Shown here: in pieces, positions 5,825-6,446 of the stretch | Numbering within the stretch: position 1 is the first letter of the stretch | Layout of the letters: each line of letters starts with the position of its first letter | Assembly: GCA_035541895.1 (NCBI GenBank) | Contig: DATKMK010000085.1 | Coordinates: forward strand, 1 to 6,446 | From: DATKMK01 sp035541895 | Lineage (GTDB): Bacteria > Desulfobacterota > Binatia > HRBIN30 > JACQVA1 | DNA length: 6,446 nucleotides | Reading direction: 5' to 3' | The notes under the pieces: generated by a model | Database searches by the model: none | Seen by the model: the letters and a program-made list of their open reading frames with translations, nothing else | What the model was told of the DNA's origin: nothing | Made by a program: the position numbers and the translations under genes

Positions 5825-6446
5825 TCAGTTCAATGCCGAGAAGTCGGCCGGTCGCTTCTCGGCGAACGCCCGCAGGGCCTCGCGATTCGCCGGCCCACCC
5901 ACCAGCTTCGCAAGCTCTGCGTTCTCCGCGTCGATCGCTTGCAGCAACTGCTCGCGCAGCGGCGCGAGCATCAGTCGCTTCGTCGCCGCGAGCGATGCCG
6001 GCGGCAACACCGCCAACAACTCGGCTTTGGCGCGCGCGTGCGCCATCAGTGCCTCGTCGGCAACGACCTCGAGCGCAAGCCCGGCGCGGACGCAGTCCTC
6101 CGCCGGCAACCACTCCGACGCCATCAGGAACCATGCCGCGCGCTGGCGCCCCATCAGCAGCGGGAACGTGAACGTGCTGCCCGCTTCCGCCGTGAGGCCG
6201 AGCGTGGAGAACGGACAACGCAGGCGCGCGCTTGCGGCCATGTAGGTGAAGTCGGCGAGGCCGCAGATCGTCGCGCCGAGTCCCGTACCGAGTCCGTTGA
6301 CCGCGAGCACGAACGGTTTCGGGAAGTCGACGATGGCGCGGCACAGCCCGGCGAAGCCGTGGGTCGGCCGTTTGCCGGGGCGCGCCATCTCCGCGAGGTC
6401 CGCGCCCGCAGTGAACGCGCGCCCCGCGCCCGTCAGCAACAACACG
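5825..6446 (-). CDS. Crotonase-superfamily protein, probable enoyl-CoA isomerase type (N-terminus beyond the window)
   Basis: The C-terminal 206 or so residues are present, and roughly 45-50 N-terminal residues lie past the window edge (an estimate from family length). Numbering from the first full codon in the window, the oxyanion-hole segments are AFTAGADLAEM (10-20) and VNGLGTGLGATI (49-60). The two hydratase glutamates are replaced: the GGTE position is Thr59 and the PE position is Phe79, exactly 20 residues apart as in hydratases. A glutamate is found instead at Glu87 in LGLTAEAGSTFTFP, matching the (S/T)PEG-type position of peroxisomal delta3,delta2-enoyl-CoA isomerases. It therefore probably moves a double bond rather than hydrates one, although some members of this subfamily are uncharacterised. 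It lies upstream of the thiolase-fold gene on the same strand, 276 bases away, and may belong to the same pathway without sharing its transcript. The visible reading frame is intact to its TGA. Confidence 0.88.
   Translation of the reverse strand, partial: VLLLTGAGRAFTAGADLAEMARPGKRPTHGFAGLCRAIVDFPKPFVLAVNGLGTGLGATICGLADFTYMAASARLRCPFSTLGLTAEAGSTFTFPLLMGRQRAAWFLMASEWLPAEDCVRAGLALEVVADEALMAHARAKAELLAVLPPASLAATKRLMLAPLREQLLQAIDAENAELAKLVGGPANREALRAFAEKRPADFSALN

Overview
The window is GC-rich bacterial DNA, densely coding, with Shine-Dalgarno-type ribosome sites and tightly packed genes. Every recognisable gene belongs to CoA-thioester or ketone catabolism. The families (a crotonase pair, a thiolase-fold protein with a DUF35 zinc-ribbon partner, a Baeyer-Villiger-type flavin monooxygenase and a TIGR03084/maleylpyruvate-isomerase-like protein) occur together in soil and aquatic Proteobacteria, Actinobacteria, Myxococcota and Binatota-like genomes. 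The sequence alone does not decide the taxon. No RNA gene, CRISPR array or insertion sequence is visible.

Layout. Bases 1-157 are a leader with an inverted repeat (36-50) and a tandem 22-base direct repeat (95-140), followed by a plus-strand enoyl-CoA hydratase (158-922) that has both catalytic glutamates. A 223-base convergent gap (923-1145) follows. It holds a 20-codon ORF that may be a thioesterase N-terminal remnant. Everything after that lies on the minus strand and is read right to left: a crotonase cut by the window edge (6446-5825; isomerase-like, without the hydratase glutamates), a 276-base gap, a thiolase-fold protein (5548-4385), a DUF35 zinc-ribbon protein (4369-3959), a broken crotonase remnant of only 32 codons (3943-3845), a Baeyer-Villiger-type monooxygenase (3817-1964), and a TIGR03084 protein (1967-1146) whose ATG overlaps the monooxygenase stop by four bases.

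How the genes may work together. The thiolase-fold protein lacks the nucleophilic cysteine and carries tyrosines at the two usual histidine positions. This, with its DUF35 neighbour, resembles the Ltp2-type retro-aldolases of steroid side-chain degradation more than a true thiolase. A retro-aldol cleavage of a tertiary beta-hydroxyacyl-CoA would release a ketone, and the next intact gene encodes an enzyme class that inserts oxygen next to a ketone. The crotonases could supply isomerisation and hydration upstream. The substrate (steroid, terpenoid, branched or cyclic compound) cannot be read from the window.

The clearest anomaly is the crotonase remnant between the DUF35 and monooxygenase genes. 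It keeps its ribosome-binding site and start codon but has lost roughly 220 codons, which suggests that the operon once held another hydratase or isomerase at this point.
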